Part shown: piece by piece, positions 1-7,298 of the stretch
Numbering within the stretch: the first letter of the stretch is position 1
How the letters are laid out: every line of letters begins with the position of its first letter
NCBI GenBank assembly: GCA_002309675.1
Contig: DBXX01000001.1
Location: 3,713 to 38,131 of the forward strand
DNA from: Lachnospiraceae bacterium UBA1201
Lineage (GTDB): Bacteria; Bacillota; Clostridia; Lachnospirales; Lachnospiraceae
Direction: 5' to 3'
Length of the DNA stretch: 34,419 nt
Notes under the pieces: model-generated
Told to the model about the DNA's origin: nothing
What the model saw: only the letters and a program-made list of their open reading frames with translations
Databases searched by the model: none
Translations under genes and position numbers: made by a program

Positions 1-39
1 GCGGACGAAAACACATACATCGATCTGGATGAAAGATAA
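1..39 (+). CDS. C-terminal end of an upstream gene, probably a lipoprotein paralogue (partial)
   Basis: Only the last 12 codons (ADENTYIDLDER) and a TAA stop lie in the window. The reading frame is inferred because the same 40 bases recur at 3691-3730, in frame with the end of the lipoprotein gene at 2233-3690. The missing gene is therefore probably a tandem paralogue of that lipoprotein. A strong hairpin terminator follows directly, so this is the end of a transcription unit. No function can be read from this fragment alone. Confidence 0.55.
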   Translation, partial: ADENTYIDLDER

Positions 40-40
40 G
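1..40 (+). repeat. 40-base direct repeat, copy 1
   Basis: This stretch is identical to 3691-3730. It begins at the window edge, so it may extend further left. The two copies bracket the 3.7-kb lipoprotein segment and diverge right after the shared TAAG. Confidence 0.95.
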
Positions 41-52
41 AAATGTCCCTGT

Positions 53-97
53 AAAAGGAGCTGCTAAGCCGAGACTCGGTGAGGCAACTCCTTTTTG
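53..97 (+). terminator. Rho-independent terminator of the upstream gene
   Basis: AAAAGGAG pairs with CTCCTTTT and TGC with GCA, and an inner CCGAG/CTCGG hairpin is nested inside. The structure runs into a TTTTT tract. It lies 14 bases after the stop of the partial upstream gene. Confidence 0.8.
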
Positions 98-288
98 AAT
101 CCCCTTCTATGCTTTTTCATTCAACTTTTTTTGGAGAAATTTGCAAAAACATGCAACCTTTTCGAAAAAATGTTGATATATATAGTGAAGGGGACAATGC
201 ATCATCTTAAAACACTGTTATGCAGGACCTTCGAAGCAGTTGCGTTGTCAGACCTTGAAAAAAAGAACGTATACAGGAGGTAATTCAA

Positions 289-507
289 ATGAAGAAACGA
301 AGAATTGAAATCAGAAGGCAGCGCTGGTTCGTCGGCGGTTTATGCAGATTCACTTACCGGCACAAATAGGGAATACTATAAGGTTATATCCTCTCATATA
401 GCGACTGTTGGTGGGAATACCATTTCAAACCCGAGTTTAACCACCATAGTACCCTAAGAAGCGGGAGAGTGATGTTGACTTCCATAGATGCAGAAACTGA
501 GGAATAA
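289..507 (+). pseudogene. Frame-broken remnant of a small secreted protein gene
   Basis: A good ribosome binding site (AGGAGG, 275-280) precedes ATG 289, but that frame stops after 26 codons. The next frame, from about 317, reads GSAGSSAVYADS, which looks like the end of a signal peptide with an AxA-type cleavage site, but no hydrophobic core precedes it. From about 382 the original frame resumes with an aromatic-rich stretch (SYSDCWWEYHF, then FNHHSTLRSG) ending at TAA 505-507. A deletion plus two compensating shifts explains this. The YS...HHST...G spacing vaguely recalls lactococcin-972-type peptides, but that is a weak guess. The rest of the gene may be the fragment at 1872-2219. Nothing else convincing was seen in 98-288. 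Confidence 0.45.
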
Positions 508-515
508 AATACGGA

Positions 516-564
516 GTCAGTCGCTTCGTTGGGTTGACTTGATTGAGCGGCTGACTTCATTTTA
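516..564 (+). terminator. Hairpin with T-rich tail after the broken gene
   Basis: GTCAGTCGCT (516-525) pairs with AGCGGCTGAC (546-555) with one wobble pair, and TTCATTTT follows. The loop is long at 20 bases. It could be a weak terminator or a structured leader of the lipoprotein gene at 577. Confidence 0.45.
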
Positions 565-576
565 GTGGAGATCGAA

Positions 577-1869
577 ATGAAACAAAGAAGGGTATTGACT
601 GTGCTATGTCTAAGCATAGCTCTGCTTTCGTGCAAAAAAACTGATGATATACAGCCTATAGAGACAGAAGCGTCGGTGCCTGCAGATGCTTCCGTAAATG
701 ATGGTGTGAAGTTCGTATGTAACGATTCTTTAAATCAGGGATTTTTTACTGAGGATTATGCTCTTTATCATGATAATCACGGACAGCTGCAGATATTTGA
801 TGTCGCAACGAAAAGAGACCGGGTATATTGTTTTGATCCGGCATGTGAACACGATAAACGAAGGAAAATTGAAACCCTGGACAGCGGAATAAAGCAGGTG
901 GTAGAGGAAGGATGCATGGGATACAACATCAGTCTCTTCCAGGTGATGATTCAGGGAGAACACCTTATTTTTCTGGACGACAACAGAGATATTGTTCAGA
1001 GCGACATTCAAGGTGCAAACAGAAAACTCATAATGCCCTATCCGGCACACTTTATGGCCGAAAGACTGTTTTTTTCCGAAGACGATATTATCTCGACTTA
1101 CAGTACAAGATACGAGTTAATCGAGGTTGAGAGGGAGAACGGGGAAAAAGACTGGATCTTCGGAGATGAAAAAGATAAACAAACAGCCGGAGTGGGGCGC
1201 GTGAATTTGAGCAGCGGCCGGGCAGTTGAAGTCTTCAAAAGGGAGGATATGAGTGCCAGCATCTATTATACCACTATACGGGATAAACATTTGTATTTTG
1301 CTTATTGTTATTCTGACATGCCATTCATGATGCCGGATGGTGAAACTTGGGTTAATATTCCGGACGAATGGAAGGATCTATCCGTTGAGGAGTACCTGAA
1401 AGAAAAAGAAAAGCATCTGTGGATGGATATATATGACTATGATCTTGCCTCCGGAGAATTAAAGTGTATCGTGGAAAAACTGGTCCAGGGAAGGGCTAAC
1501 TTTTGTAATGGCTTTTTTGCCTATTATCCCGAAACGCCGGAAAACAGCAATAGAACATATTTATATCGGTATTCCGGGGAAATGTTCCGCGAGTTAGATG
1601 GCTTCATGCCTTATTTGGATATGTATTGTGAGAAGCATTTGATTGGGCTGTGTGAGGGCGAGGTTCGTATGATCGATGAAGATACAGGGGAGGTTTTAAA
1701 GAGGGTGAAAGAACCCGAGAATTACTCTTTTATCCCGCAAGTATTTATAGGTAAGACTTGCTATGGAACTATAGTTGATGAGGACTATAGTTCCTGTACC
1801 GGATATATATCCATAGAGGATTTTTGGAGCGGAAGGTACGGGAATGCAATAAAGTTTAACGTGGATTAA
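577..1869 (+). CDS. Surface lipoprotein of unknown function, possibly beta-propeller-like
   Basis: The 430-residue product starts with a lipoprotein signal (MKQRRVLTVLCLSIALLSC), with the lipidated Cys in LLSC near residue 19. ATG 577 is preferred over GTG 565 because GGAG lies six bases upstream of the ATG and the signal starts there. Residues about 45-100 contain a YCFDPACEHD segment. CxxxxCxH elements of this kind occur in many Clostridia lipoproteins with repeated beta-strand (DUF5050-like) architecture, and this is the only hint of fold. The rest is rich in aromatic and acidic residues with repeated short strands of the LYFAYCY or FFAYYPE type. There is no enzyme motif. The gene sits between two pieces of broken coding sequence, so it may have been inserted or placed there by rearrangement. 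Confidence 0.75.
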   Translation: MKQRRVLTVLCLSIALLSCKKTDDIQPIETEASVPADASVNDGVKFVCNDSLNQGFFTEDYALYHDNHGQLQIFDVATKRDRVYCFDPACEHDKRRKIETLDSGIKQVVEEGCMGYNISLFQVMIQGEHLIFLDDNRDIVQSDIQGANRKLIMPYPAHFMAERLFFSEDDIISTYSTRYELIEVERENGEKDWIFGDEKDKQTAGVGRVNLSSGRAVEVFKREDMSASIYYTTIRDKHLYFAYCYSDMPFMMPDGETWVNIPDEWKDLSVEEYLKEKEKHLWMDIYDYDLASGELKCIVEKLVQGRANFCNGFFAYYPETPENSNRTYLYRYSGEMFRELDGFMPYLDMYCEKHLIGLCEGEVRMIDEDTGEVLKRVKEPENYSFIPQVFIGKTCYGTIVDEDYSSCTGYISIEDFWSGRYGNAIKFNVD

Positions 1870-1871
1870 TC

Positions 1872-2219
1872 ATCCAGTCGATCGAAGTGTTGACGATGCA
1901 ACGAACCGCACCGCTCCCGGATTACACCTATCACACCACTATAGAATACAATGTTCTTGATACAAAAGATGTAAGATTTAAGAACGGGATTGAAGGGGCA
2001 AAAAATCTGCCGGCGCCGAGACGTGGACGCATTATCCCAATTCCAGTACGTATGTAAGCGCCAGATTTTATTGGGAAGATCGATACCATGGGTTCTATCC
2101 TGAGATCCGAAGGAGATGATAGGCAGTCGTCTGTTTTTGGTGATTCTCTTGTGAACACGAATAAGAATAACTATAAGTTTGAAAATGTGAAACTGATTAA
2201 CAGTATAGAATCTGAATAA
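1872..2219 (+). pseudogene. Frame-broken C-terminal remnant of a secreted protein gene
   Basis: This 360-base gap has no intact gene but clearly coding-like sequence. One frame (about 1881-2017) reads YTYHTTIEYNVLDTK and NGIEGAKNLPAP. A second frame (2018-2113) continues with THYPNSSTYVSARFYWED. The first frame then resumes (2115-2219) with SVFGDSLVNTNKNN and ends NSIESE, stop at 2217-2219. A pair of compensating indels explains this. The stop directly abuts the ribosome binding site of the next lipoprotein, as in an operon. It may be the other half of the fragment at 289-507, with the 577-1869 gene between them. No start or signal peptide was found, and the family was not recognised. Confidence 0.45.
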
Positions 2220-2232
2220 GGAGGTAATTTGT

Positions 2233-3690
2233 ATGAAGATGCGAAGATTTGAGCGGCTGGCGCTCCTGTTGATATTGATGGCCTGTTTGTTCGCCTGTAA
2301 AAAAGGTGAACCCCAAAACGCAACAGAAGAACCTGGTGCGACTTCTCAGGAAGAAACAACCGATATGGATTCGACGGGATTCATAGATTTACTTCCCCCC
2401 ACACCTGCTGAAAAAAATGAAACGCAGCCGACTTCGGAGAAACAATCGACGGATGCAGGGGATGATTCGGTTCCCCATTTGATTTGGGGATATTCCGAAA
2501 TTAGGCCCATATCTGTTGAAGCGCAATCGGTAGTTAAAAAAAGAATAGCGGATGCAGGCATTGGATGTATCATTGATTTCATCGCGATCCCATCCGAAGT
2601 TTTTGAAGGAGGCCATTATCGAACATGGCTTGAGGAGCAAAAATCAGATAATATGGCTCCGGATATCCTAACTTCGGGAACCTGGGAACACGGGGCGCTG
2701 GACGTGGCAGATTTTGTGAGGGATGAATTCCTTCCACTTAATGATTATTTAAAGTCAGATGAAGGGCGTTTGGTTCAGGAAAACTTCAGTAGCGTGGAGT
2801 GGCTTCGTTCAACTATGGAACAGACAATATATTCCGTACCCAAGCGGCTTAAGGATGGCACGGGCAGAGACAAGTACCTTTATGTAAAAGACAGTTATAT
2901 CGAGGATTTTAATGAAATATACGATTCCACCTATCAGTCCTTACGGAAAGTCAGTGAGAAAAATGCGAGTGGGAATCCGGTGATCGCTTTTTCGGGGGTT
3001 TCCTATGATCAGTTAGAAGTGTGGATGGGCTATTGGAACCTGTTCCTCTTTACATATGAGATCGAAAGCGGCAGAGCTAAGGATCTGACAAAACTGAATG
3101 AAACGAGAGAACTTCTGCAATTGATTTATACAGACTATCAGACTGGGCTGCTTATAAATGTCGGTGCACCTTCGGAACTTCCGGAAAACGCTATAGCCTA
3201 TATGTCATATAAAAGGGCTCAGGATCTGAAAGGATACACGGAAGTCATGTTGACATCAGATCCGTTACCATCTGATTTCGGTGGAACTTATGGAATACGA
3301 TCCGATTCTTCAAAGAAGGATCTTGCTTTGCAGGTGTATGGTGTTTGCTATTCGGATCCTAAGATTGCATCCATCCTTTATTGGGGAGAAGAGGATGAGG
3401 ACAGTTGGAAAAAGATAACGGAGGATCTGAGCTCCTATACCTCCGGACCGTTAACAGGGTTTGTTCCGGTGTTGTCAGAGGAAGAAAAGGATTCGTTAAG
3501 CGAGTATCTTAGAGACGAGACCGATTTGGTAGCTAAGATGTTCAGAATAAAAGGACAGGGAATGCTGGAACTTAATCCGGATTATCCGGATTTTCTGGAT
3601 GACTTCTTTGAAAACCCGAAGGATTACGGGACTGCCTTTGATACGATAAACGCTCAATTGGAGCAGTGGGCTGCAGATAAGAGCGAGTAA
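2233..3690 (+). CDS. Lipoprotein distantly resembling ABC sugar-binding proteins, C-terminally truncated
   Basis: The 485-residue product has a lipoprotein signal ending LFAC (Cys about 22), then a Thr/Glu/Pro/Ser-rich linker to about residue 75. A folded region starting HLIWGYSEIRPISVE follows. Its layout (opening beta-strand, PDILTSGTW, FLPLNDYLKSDEG, IYSVPKR) looks like the first lobe of an extracellular solute-binding protein, but no permease adjoins it and the similarity is weak. ATG 2233 has a GGAGG site ten bases upstream. After the TAA at 3688-3690, twelve more codons stay in frame (3691-3726) and match the end of the partial gene at position 1. This copy has therefore probably gained a premature stop. 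Transcription should end at the 3731-3765 hairpin. The gene is visibly more AT-rich than those after 3889. Confidence 0.75.
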   Translation: MKMRRFERLALLLILMACLFACKKGEPQNATEEPGATSQEETTDMDSTGFIDLLPPTPAEKNETQPTSEKQSTDAGDDSVPHLIWGYSEIRPISVEAQSVVKKRIADAGIGCIIDFIAIPSEVFEGGHYRTWLEEQKSDNMAPDILTSGTWEHGALDVADFVRDEFLPLNDYLKSDEGRLVQENFSSVEWLRSTMEQTIYSVPKRLKDGTGRDKYLYVKDSYIEDFNEIYDSTYQSLRKVSEKNASGNPVIAFSGVSYDQLEVWMGYWNLFLFTYEIESGRAKDLTKLNETRELLQLIYTDYQTGLLINVGAPSELPENAIAYMSYKRAQDLKGYTEVMLTSDPLPSDFGGTYGIRSDSSKKDLALQVYGVCYSDPKIASILYWGEEDEDSWKKITEDLSSYTSGPLTGFVPVLSEEEKDSLSEYLRDETDLVAKMFRIKGQGMLELNPDYPDFLDDFFENPKDYGTAFDTINAQLEQWAADKSE

Positions 3691-3730
3691 GCGGACGAAA
3701 ACACATACATCGATCTGGATGAAAGATAAG
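3691..3730 (+). repeat. 40-base direct repeat, copy 2 (untranslated tail of the lipoprotein gene)
   Basis: This copy is identical to 1-40. It is in frame with the preceding gene across the TAA stop and encodes ADENTYIDLDER and a second TAA. It is best read as the ancestral C-terminus, now cut off by a nonsense or small-indel change. Confidence 0.9.
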
Positions 3731-3765
3731 GAAAAGGGGCTGTCCTGCGGGACCCCCTTTTTCGT
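3731..3765 (+). terminator. Rho-independent terminator of the lipoprotein unit
   Basis: AAAAGGGG pairs with CCCCTTTT, and an inner GTCC/GGAC stem closes around a short loop. A run of five T follows. Confidence 0.85.
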
Positions 3766-3828
3766 TGTATTTGGTTCGGCCAGACGGTGAAAACGGCCGA
3801 TTTTCCTCTATGAAGGTGCCGGCTTTTG

Positions 3829-3837
3829 TGTTATAAT
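3829..3837 (+). promoter_or_regulatory. Extended -10 promoter for the thioesterase operon
   Basis: TGT-TATAAT forms an extended -10 element about 45 bases upstream of the first ATG. No good -35 hexamer is present at the right distance, as is common for extended -10 promoters. Confidence 0.55.
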
Positions 3838-3888
3838 TTAAGGTAAGCCACAGATCCGGAAGAACGGACCGGCAACAGGGGGTAGAAG

Positions 3889-4380
3889 ATGGAGCAGCAG
3901 AGGACCAAATTCAAAACGCCCGCGGACTCCCGCACGGAGTGGATGAAGGTCATACAATATGAGGACATCAACGGCAGCGGGCGGTTGTTCGGCGGCCGGC
4001 TGATGGAGTGGATGGACGAAGTCGCAGGTATTGCCGCGACACGGCATTGCAACGATTATGTAACTACGGCTGCGGTGGATAACCTGCAGTTTAAGAACGG
4101 CGCCTACATCAACGACATGGTGGTGATCGTCGCCATCCCCACCTATGTGGGGCGGACGTCGATGGAGGTCCGGGTGGACGTGTACGTCGAAAGCCGCGAG
4201 GACGGCAGCCGGCGCGTCATTAACCGCGCGTACTTCACGGAGGTGTGCGTGAGTAAGGAGGGCTGCCCCAAGCCGGTGGAATACGGCCTGCAGCTCGTGA
4301 CGGAGAACGACCGCATCGAGTGGGACGGCGCACAGAAGCGGATCGAGGTGCGCAAGCACCGCCGCAATGAAGGGTTTTAA
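3889..4380 (+). CDS. Hotdog-fold acyl-CoA thioesterase
   Basis: This 163-residue protein is a single hotdog domain of the YciA/acyl-CoA hydrolase type, which hydrolyses acyl-CoA thioesters in the cytoplasm. The family core is visible: QYEDINGSGRLFGGRLMEWMDEVAGIAA, where the conserved N-x-x-G-x-x-F/L-G-G turn precedes the long central helix carrying the acidic residue, followed by the VDNLQFKNG strand. ATG 3889 follows an AGGGGG site. It is the first gene of a four-gene operon, with a 15-base gap to the CDF transporter. Acyl specificity cannot be read from the sequence. Confidence 0.85.
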   Translation: MEQQRTKFKTPADSRTEWMKVIQYEDINGSGRLFGGRLMEWMDEVAGIAATRHCNDYVTTAAVDNLQFKNGAYINDMVVIVAIPTYVGRTSMEVRVDVYVESREDGSRRVINRAYFTEVCVSKEGCPKPVEYGLQLVTENDRIEWDGAQKRIEVRKHRRNEGF

Positions 4381-4395
4381 GCCTTTGGAGGCACT

Positions 4396-5502
4396 ATGGA
4401 ACGCAGTAAGATCATAATCCGGACCGGTTTCCTCGGAATTCTGGTCAATATGATCCTGGCCGCTTTTAAGGCGGTGGTGGGCTGGCTTTCCGGCTCCATC
4501 GCCATTATCCTGGACGCGGTCAATAACTTAAGCGATGCGCTGTCTTCGGTGATCACGATCATCGGTGCGCGTTTCGCCGTAAAAAAACCGGATAAGGACC
4601 ACCCGTTCGGGCACGGACGTTCGGAGTACGTGGCTGCCAGCGTGATTGCGGTGATCATCCTGTACGCGGGTGTTACGGCGCTGATCGAATCGGTGAAGAA
4701 GATCATTCACCCGACCACGCCGGACTACGGCGTCCCGACGCTGATCATCGTCGCGGTCGCTGTCCTGGTGAAGATCTTTCTGGGACGGCATTTCATATCC
4801 GTCGGTAAGAAGGTGGACTCGGAGACACTCGTCGGATCGGGACGTGACGCCCTGATCGACTCGATCGTTTCCTTCGCGACCCTGGTCGCGGCGGTCATCT
4901 TCATGACCACGTCGGTGCGGATCGAAGCCTATCTCGCGGCGGGCATTTCCCTGCTGATGATCCGCGCGGGCATCGACATCCTGCGGGATACACTGTCCAA
5001 GATATTGGGAGAGCGCCCCAGTTCCGAGAAGGCCCGTGAGATCAAGAAGATCGTCATGGAGTACCCGGAGGTGTACGGGGTCTACGATCTGGTCCTGCAC
5101 AACTACGGACCGGAGGTGCTGATCGGCTCGCTGCACGTGGAGGTTCCGGACGACATGACCGTCGCCGAACTGGACCGGCTGGAGCGCGACATTTCCGAGC
5201 GTATCTTTGACGACTGCCGCGTGGTACTGACCGGCATCAGCGTCTACGGGCGCAACATGCGGGATGACCATGTGAATGACCTTTTGAAGGACATTCGCAG
5301 GATCGTGATGGACCACGAGTACGTCCTGCAAATGCATGGCTTTTATTTGAATAAGGAAACTAAGGACATACAGTTTGACGTCGTCATCGACTACGACGCG
5401 CCGGATCGTATGGCCGTGTATCGGGAGACGGTGCAGGATGTCTGCGAGCATTTCCCGGAGTATAAATTCAAGATCACATTTGACGCGGACGTCAGTGATT
5501 GA
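4396..5502 (+). CDS. Cation diffusion facilitator (CDF) metal exporter
   Basis: The 368-residue protein has the CDF plan: about six membrane segments in residues 10-205, then a cytoplasmic ferredoxin-like domain (about 210-290) and an extra C-terminal domain. Transport-site motifs are N43xxxD47 (in DAVNNLSD, second membrane segment) and D151xxxD155 (DALID, fifth segment). The HPFGHGRSEY loop is the family hallmark. Members export Zn, Mn, Fe or similar ions against protons. The NxxxD/DxxxD pairing lacks the His typical of zinc-specific sites, so manganese or another metal is possible, but this is inference. It starts 15 bases after the thioesterase with GGAGG upstream of ATG. Confidence 0.9.
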   Translation: MERSKIIIRTGFLGILVNMILAAFKAVVGWLSGSIAIILDAVNNLSDALSSVITIIGARFAVKKPDKDHPFGHGRSEYVAASVIAVIILYAGVTALIESVKKIIHPTTPDYGVPTLIIVAVAVLVKIFLGRHFISVGKKVDSETLVGSGRDALIDSIVSFATLVAAVIFMTTSVRIEAYLAAGISLLMIRAGIDILRDTLSKILGERPSSEKAREIKKIVMEYPEVYGVYDLVLHNYGPEVLIGSLHVEVPDDMTVAELDRLERDISERIFDDCRVVLTGISVYGRNMRDDHVNDLLKDIRRIVMDHEYVLQMHGFYLNKETKDIQFDVVIDYDAPDRMAVYRETVQDVCEHFPEYKFKITFDADVSD

Positions 5503-5518
5503 GACAGGAGGTTTTATC

Positions 5519-5911
5519 ATGGATGAAGTATTGGAGTTTTTAAAGAAGGCGGAAACGTATTATCTGGCGACGGTAGAGGGCGACCAGCCCCGTGTGCGGC
5601 CGTTCGGCACGATCCACAAGTTTGACGGTCGCCTTTATATCCAGACCGGTAAGGTAAAGGATGTGTCCCACCAGCTCGAGGCGAACCCGAAGTTCGAACT
5701 TTGCGCGTTTTGCAACGGCACCTGGCTGCGCATCGCGGGCAAGCTGATCCCCGACGAGCGTATCGAGGCGAAGGAGAGCATGCTGGATGCATATCCGACT
5801 CTGAAGCACATGTATGCGGCGGATGATGACAACACCGAAGTTCTGTACATGCAGGACGTCGTAGCGACATTTTCCTCGTTCACGACTTCACCGAAGACGA
5901 TCGAATTCTAA
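5519..5911 (+). CDS. Pyridoxamine 5'-phosphate oxidase-like FMN-binding protein
   Basis: The 130-residue product matches small PNPOx-like split-barrel proteins: an opening helix (LEFLKKAETYYLATV), then QPRVRPFGTIHKFDGRLYIQTG, where the Arg-Pro and the strand-turn-strand belong to the FMN-binding barrel. A KDVSHQLEANP segment follows. Proteins of this size are usually FMN- or F420-binding reductases or cofactor-binding proteins of unknown substrate, not true PdxH. ATG 5519 is chosen because AGGAGG lies just upstream. The frame opens earlier, but that part overlaps the CDF gene. It is co-transcribed with its neighbours (16-base gap on each side). Confidence 0.85.
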   Translation: MDEVLEFLKKAETYYLATVEGDQPRVRPFGTIHKFDGRLYIQTGKVKDVSHQLEANPKFELCAFCNGTWLRIAGKLIPDERIEAKESMLDAYPTLKHMYAADDDNTEVLYMQDVVATFSSFTTSPKTIEF

Positions 5912-5926
5912 AAGGCGGACAGGCAC

Positions 5927-6766
5927 ATGCAGAAATACAACAGTCCTTTGTTAAATGCAGTGGACGATATCGTTGATTACATGCTCTTGAACCTGCTGAC
6001 GTTAGTGTGTTGCATCCCGGTGTTCACCATCGGAGCGGCGATGACCGCGCGTACATTTACCGCGATGAAGATGCTCCGCGGCCAGTCCGAGGGCATCAAG
6101 AAGCCCTTCTTCCGCTCGTTTAAGCAGAACTTCAGGCAGGCGACCATCCTGACCGTTTTGATGTTTGCGATGCTGGCTTTCCTCTTTTGGGACTGGTACC
6201 TGGTCGGCCAGCAAAATGCGTCCTTAGCGTCGAAGGCGCTGTTGTTCGGCGCGACCATATTCGTTCTGATGATCTCGTGGATGGTCTTCCCGTTCCTGTC
6301 TCGTTACACGGTGACGATCGGCGAGGCGCTGAAGGGCGCGTTCGTCATGTCGTTTACCCACCTGTTCCATTCGTTTTTCGGGCTGGTGATCATCATTGCC
6401 CCGATCCTGTTCGGTGTGTGGCACATGTACTGGGCGTGGCTGATCTGGCTTGCACTCACGACGGCGACCCTGATCATCAACACGAATTTCTTTATCAAAG
6501 CTTTCGATAAATTCGAACGCGAGCAGCGCATCGGCGCGTACGAGAATGCGACCGATGAGGAGCTCGCGGTGCTCGAGAAGCCGAAGAAAGAGCGCAAGTC
6601 AAAGAAGCCTGAGGTGCATAGACACACATTGTCCGAGGCGGCAGCGCTGGTGAACAATGCGGCGGAGGAAGAGGACGAGGCTGGCGAGGAACTGACGCCT
6701 GATGATGAGACGCCGGAAGGACACGTCGAAAGAGACGAAGACGAGGCTGAAAATTCGGAGAATTAG
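5927..6766 (+). CDS. DUF624 (YesL-family) membrane protein with acidic tail
   Basis: The 279-residue protein has the DUF624 N-terminus (NLLTLVCCIPVFTIGAAMTA) and about five hydrophobic segments in residues 20-190: one at 20-45, then AFLFWDWYLV, ATIFVLMISWMVFPF, LVIIIAPILFGVWHMYW and LALTTATLIINT. Family members often sit next to carbohydrate ABC transporters, and one such locus starts just downstream at 7299-12284, although the YesL gene belongs to the preceding operon. Function is unknown. After about residue 200 there is a Lys/Arg patch and then a very acidic Glu/Asp tail of about 60 residues, longer than I would expect for this family. Confidence 0.85.
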   Translation: MQKYNSPLLNAVDDIVDYMLLNLLTLVCCIPVFTIGAAMTARTFTAMKMLRGQSEGIKKPFFRSFKQNFRQATILTVLMFAMLAFLFWDWYLVGQQNASLASKALLFGATIFVLMISWMVFPFLSRYTVTIGEALKGAFVMSFTHLFHSFFGLVIIIAPILFGVWHMYWAWLIWLALTTATLIINTNFFIKAFDKFEREQRIGAYENATDEELAVLEKPKKERKSKKPEVHRHTLSEAAALVNNAAEEEDEAGEELTPDDETPEGHVERDEDEAENSEN

Positions 6767-6870
6767 AAGAAGCTAAGAGGCCGAGAAAGCAGAAGACAAA
6801 CCCGGAATTCTGAAGTTTCAGAAGAGAGAGTTCGGAAACTGTAAATATCGAATGATTAAATATGGAAAAA

Positions 6871-6912
6871 TCGGGAGTGGCCTGTATGGTCACTCCCGAC
6901 TTGCATTTTAGG
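6871..6912 (+). terminator. Terminator of the thioesterase-YesL operon
   Basis: TCGGGAGTG (6871-6879) pairs perfectly with CACTCCCGA (6891-6899), followed by CTTGCATTTTA. The T run is modest. Confidence 0.65.
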
Positions 6913-6959
6913 CATTCAATCGGAAGCCCCCATCACTTATAAGTATTTGGCTACCGTCA

Positions 6960-7120
6960 TTGCATCTTATAATGAGTGAGGTTTGTATAAGATGCAATTT
7001 AAGAGAAGCTTCATAAGCACATGCATCCGATAGCGTGTCGAGGCAGCATAGGATGCAAAAGCAAGAAGCCGGAATTTCAAAATGCATCCTATGGCGTGGC
7101 GATACGCGCCTGGGATGCAT
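6960..7120. repeat. Three palindromes built on TGCATC/GATGCA
   Basis: Three hairpins share the same stem word. 6960-6997 is a perfect 12-base inverted repeat (TTGCATCTTATA and its complement). 7022-7057 has TGCATCC/GGATGCA. 7082-7120 has ATGCATCC/GGATGCAT. No protein-coding frame with a ribosome binding site crosses them. They fill part of the 530-base gap between YesL and the AraC gene. Confidence 0.7.
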
Positions 7121-7130
7121 AGGGGAGCGG

Positions 7131-7236
7131 GCCGAAGACTGCCGTGAGGAGATAAAGCGTCCCGTTGGCAGTCTTTTAAACCCGGGAAGTGAGCCGAAGA
7201 CTGCCGTGAGGAGAAAACGAGTTTCGGGGCAGTCTT
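7131..7236. repeat. Tandem direct repeat of a hairpin built on AAGACTGCC
   Basis: A 22-base word (GCCGAAGACTGCCGTGAGGA plus GA) occurs at 7131-7152 and again at 7193-7214. In each copy AAGACTGCC pairs with GGCAGTCTT downstream (7167-7175 and 7228-7236), giving two similar hairpins 62 bases apart, each ending in a T run on the + strand. They could be duplicated terminators or a REP-like element. Confidence 0.7.
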
Positions 7237-7254
7237 TAACACGCGGAAAGTGAC

Positions 7255-7289
7255 ACAAAAACAGCGCCGTGGTTGACACGGCGCTGTTT
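7255..7289 (-). terminator. Terminator of the AraC-family gene
   Basis: AAACAGCGCCGTG and CACGGCGCTGTTT form a perfect 13-base stem with a 5-base loop. Read on the minus strand it is followed by TTTTTGTG, ten bases after the regulator's stop. Confidence 0.9.
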
Positions 7290-7298
7290 ATCCCCATC

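Noticed and set aside
95..283. Small 62-codon open frame before the broken secreted gene
   Set aside because: It starts inside the terminator's T run, has no ribosome binding site, and shows no coding character.
289..507. Intact lactococcin-972-type bacteriocin gene
   Set aside because: The frame is broken twice and the signal-peptide core is missing. The resemblance is limited to a few spaced residues, so only a decayed secreted protein is claimed.
1..3730. Insertion sequence or composite transposon bounded by the 40-base repeats
   Set aside because: No transposase, no terminal inverted repeats, and the repeat is a coding tail in frame with the gene, which fits gene duplication better.
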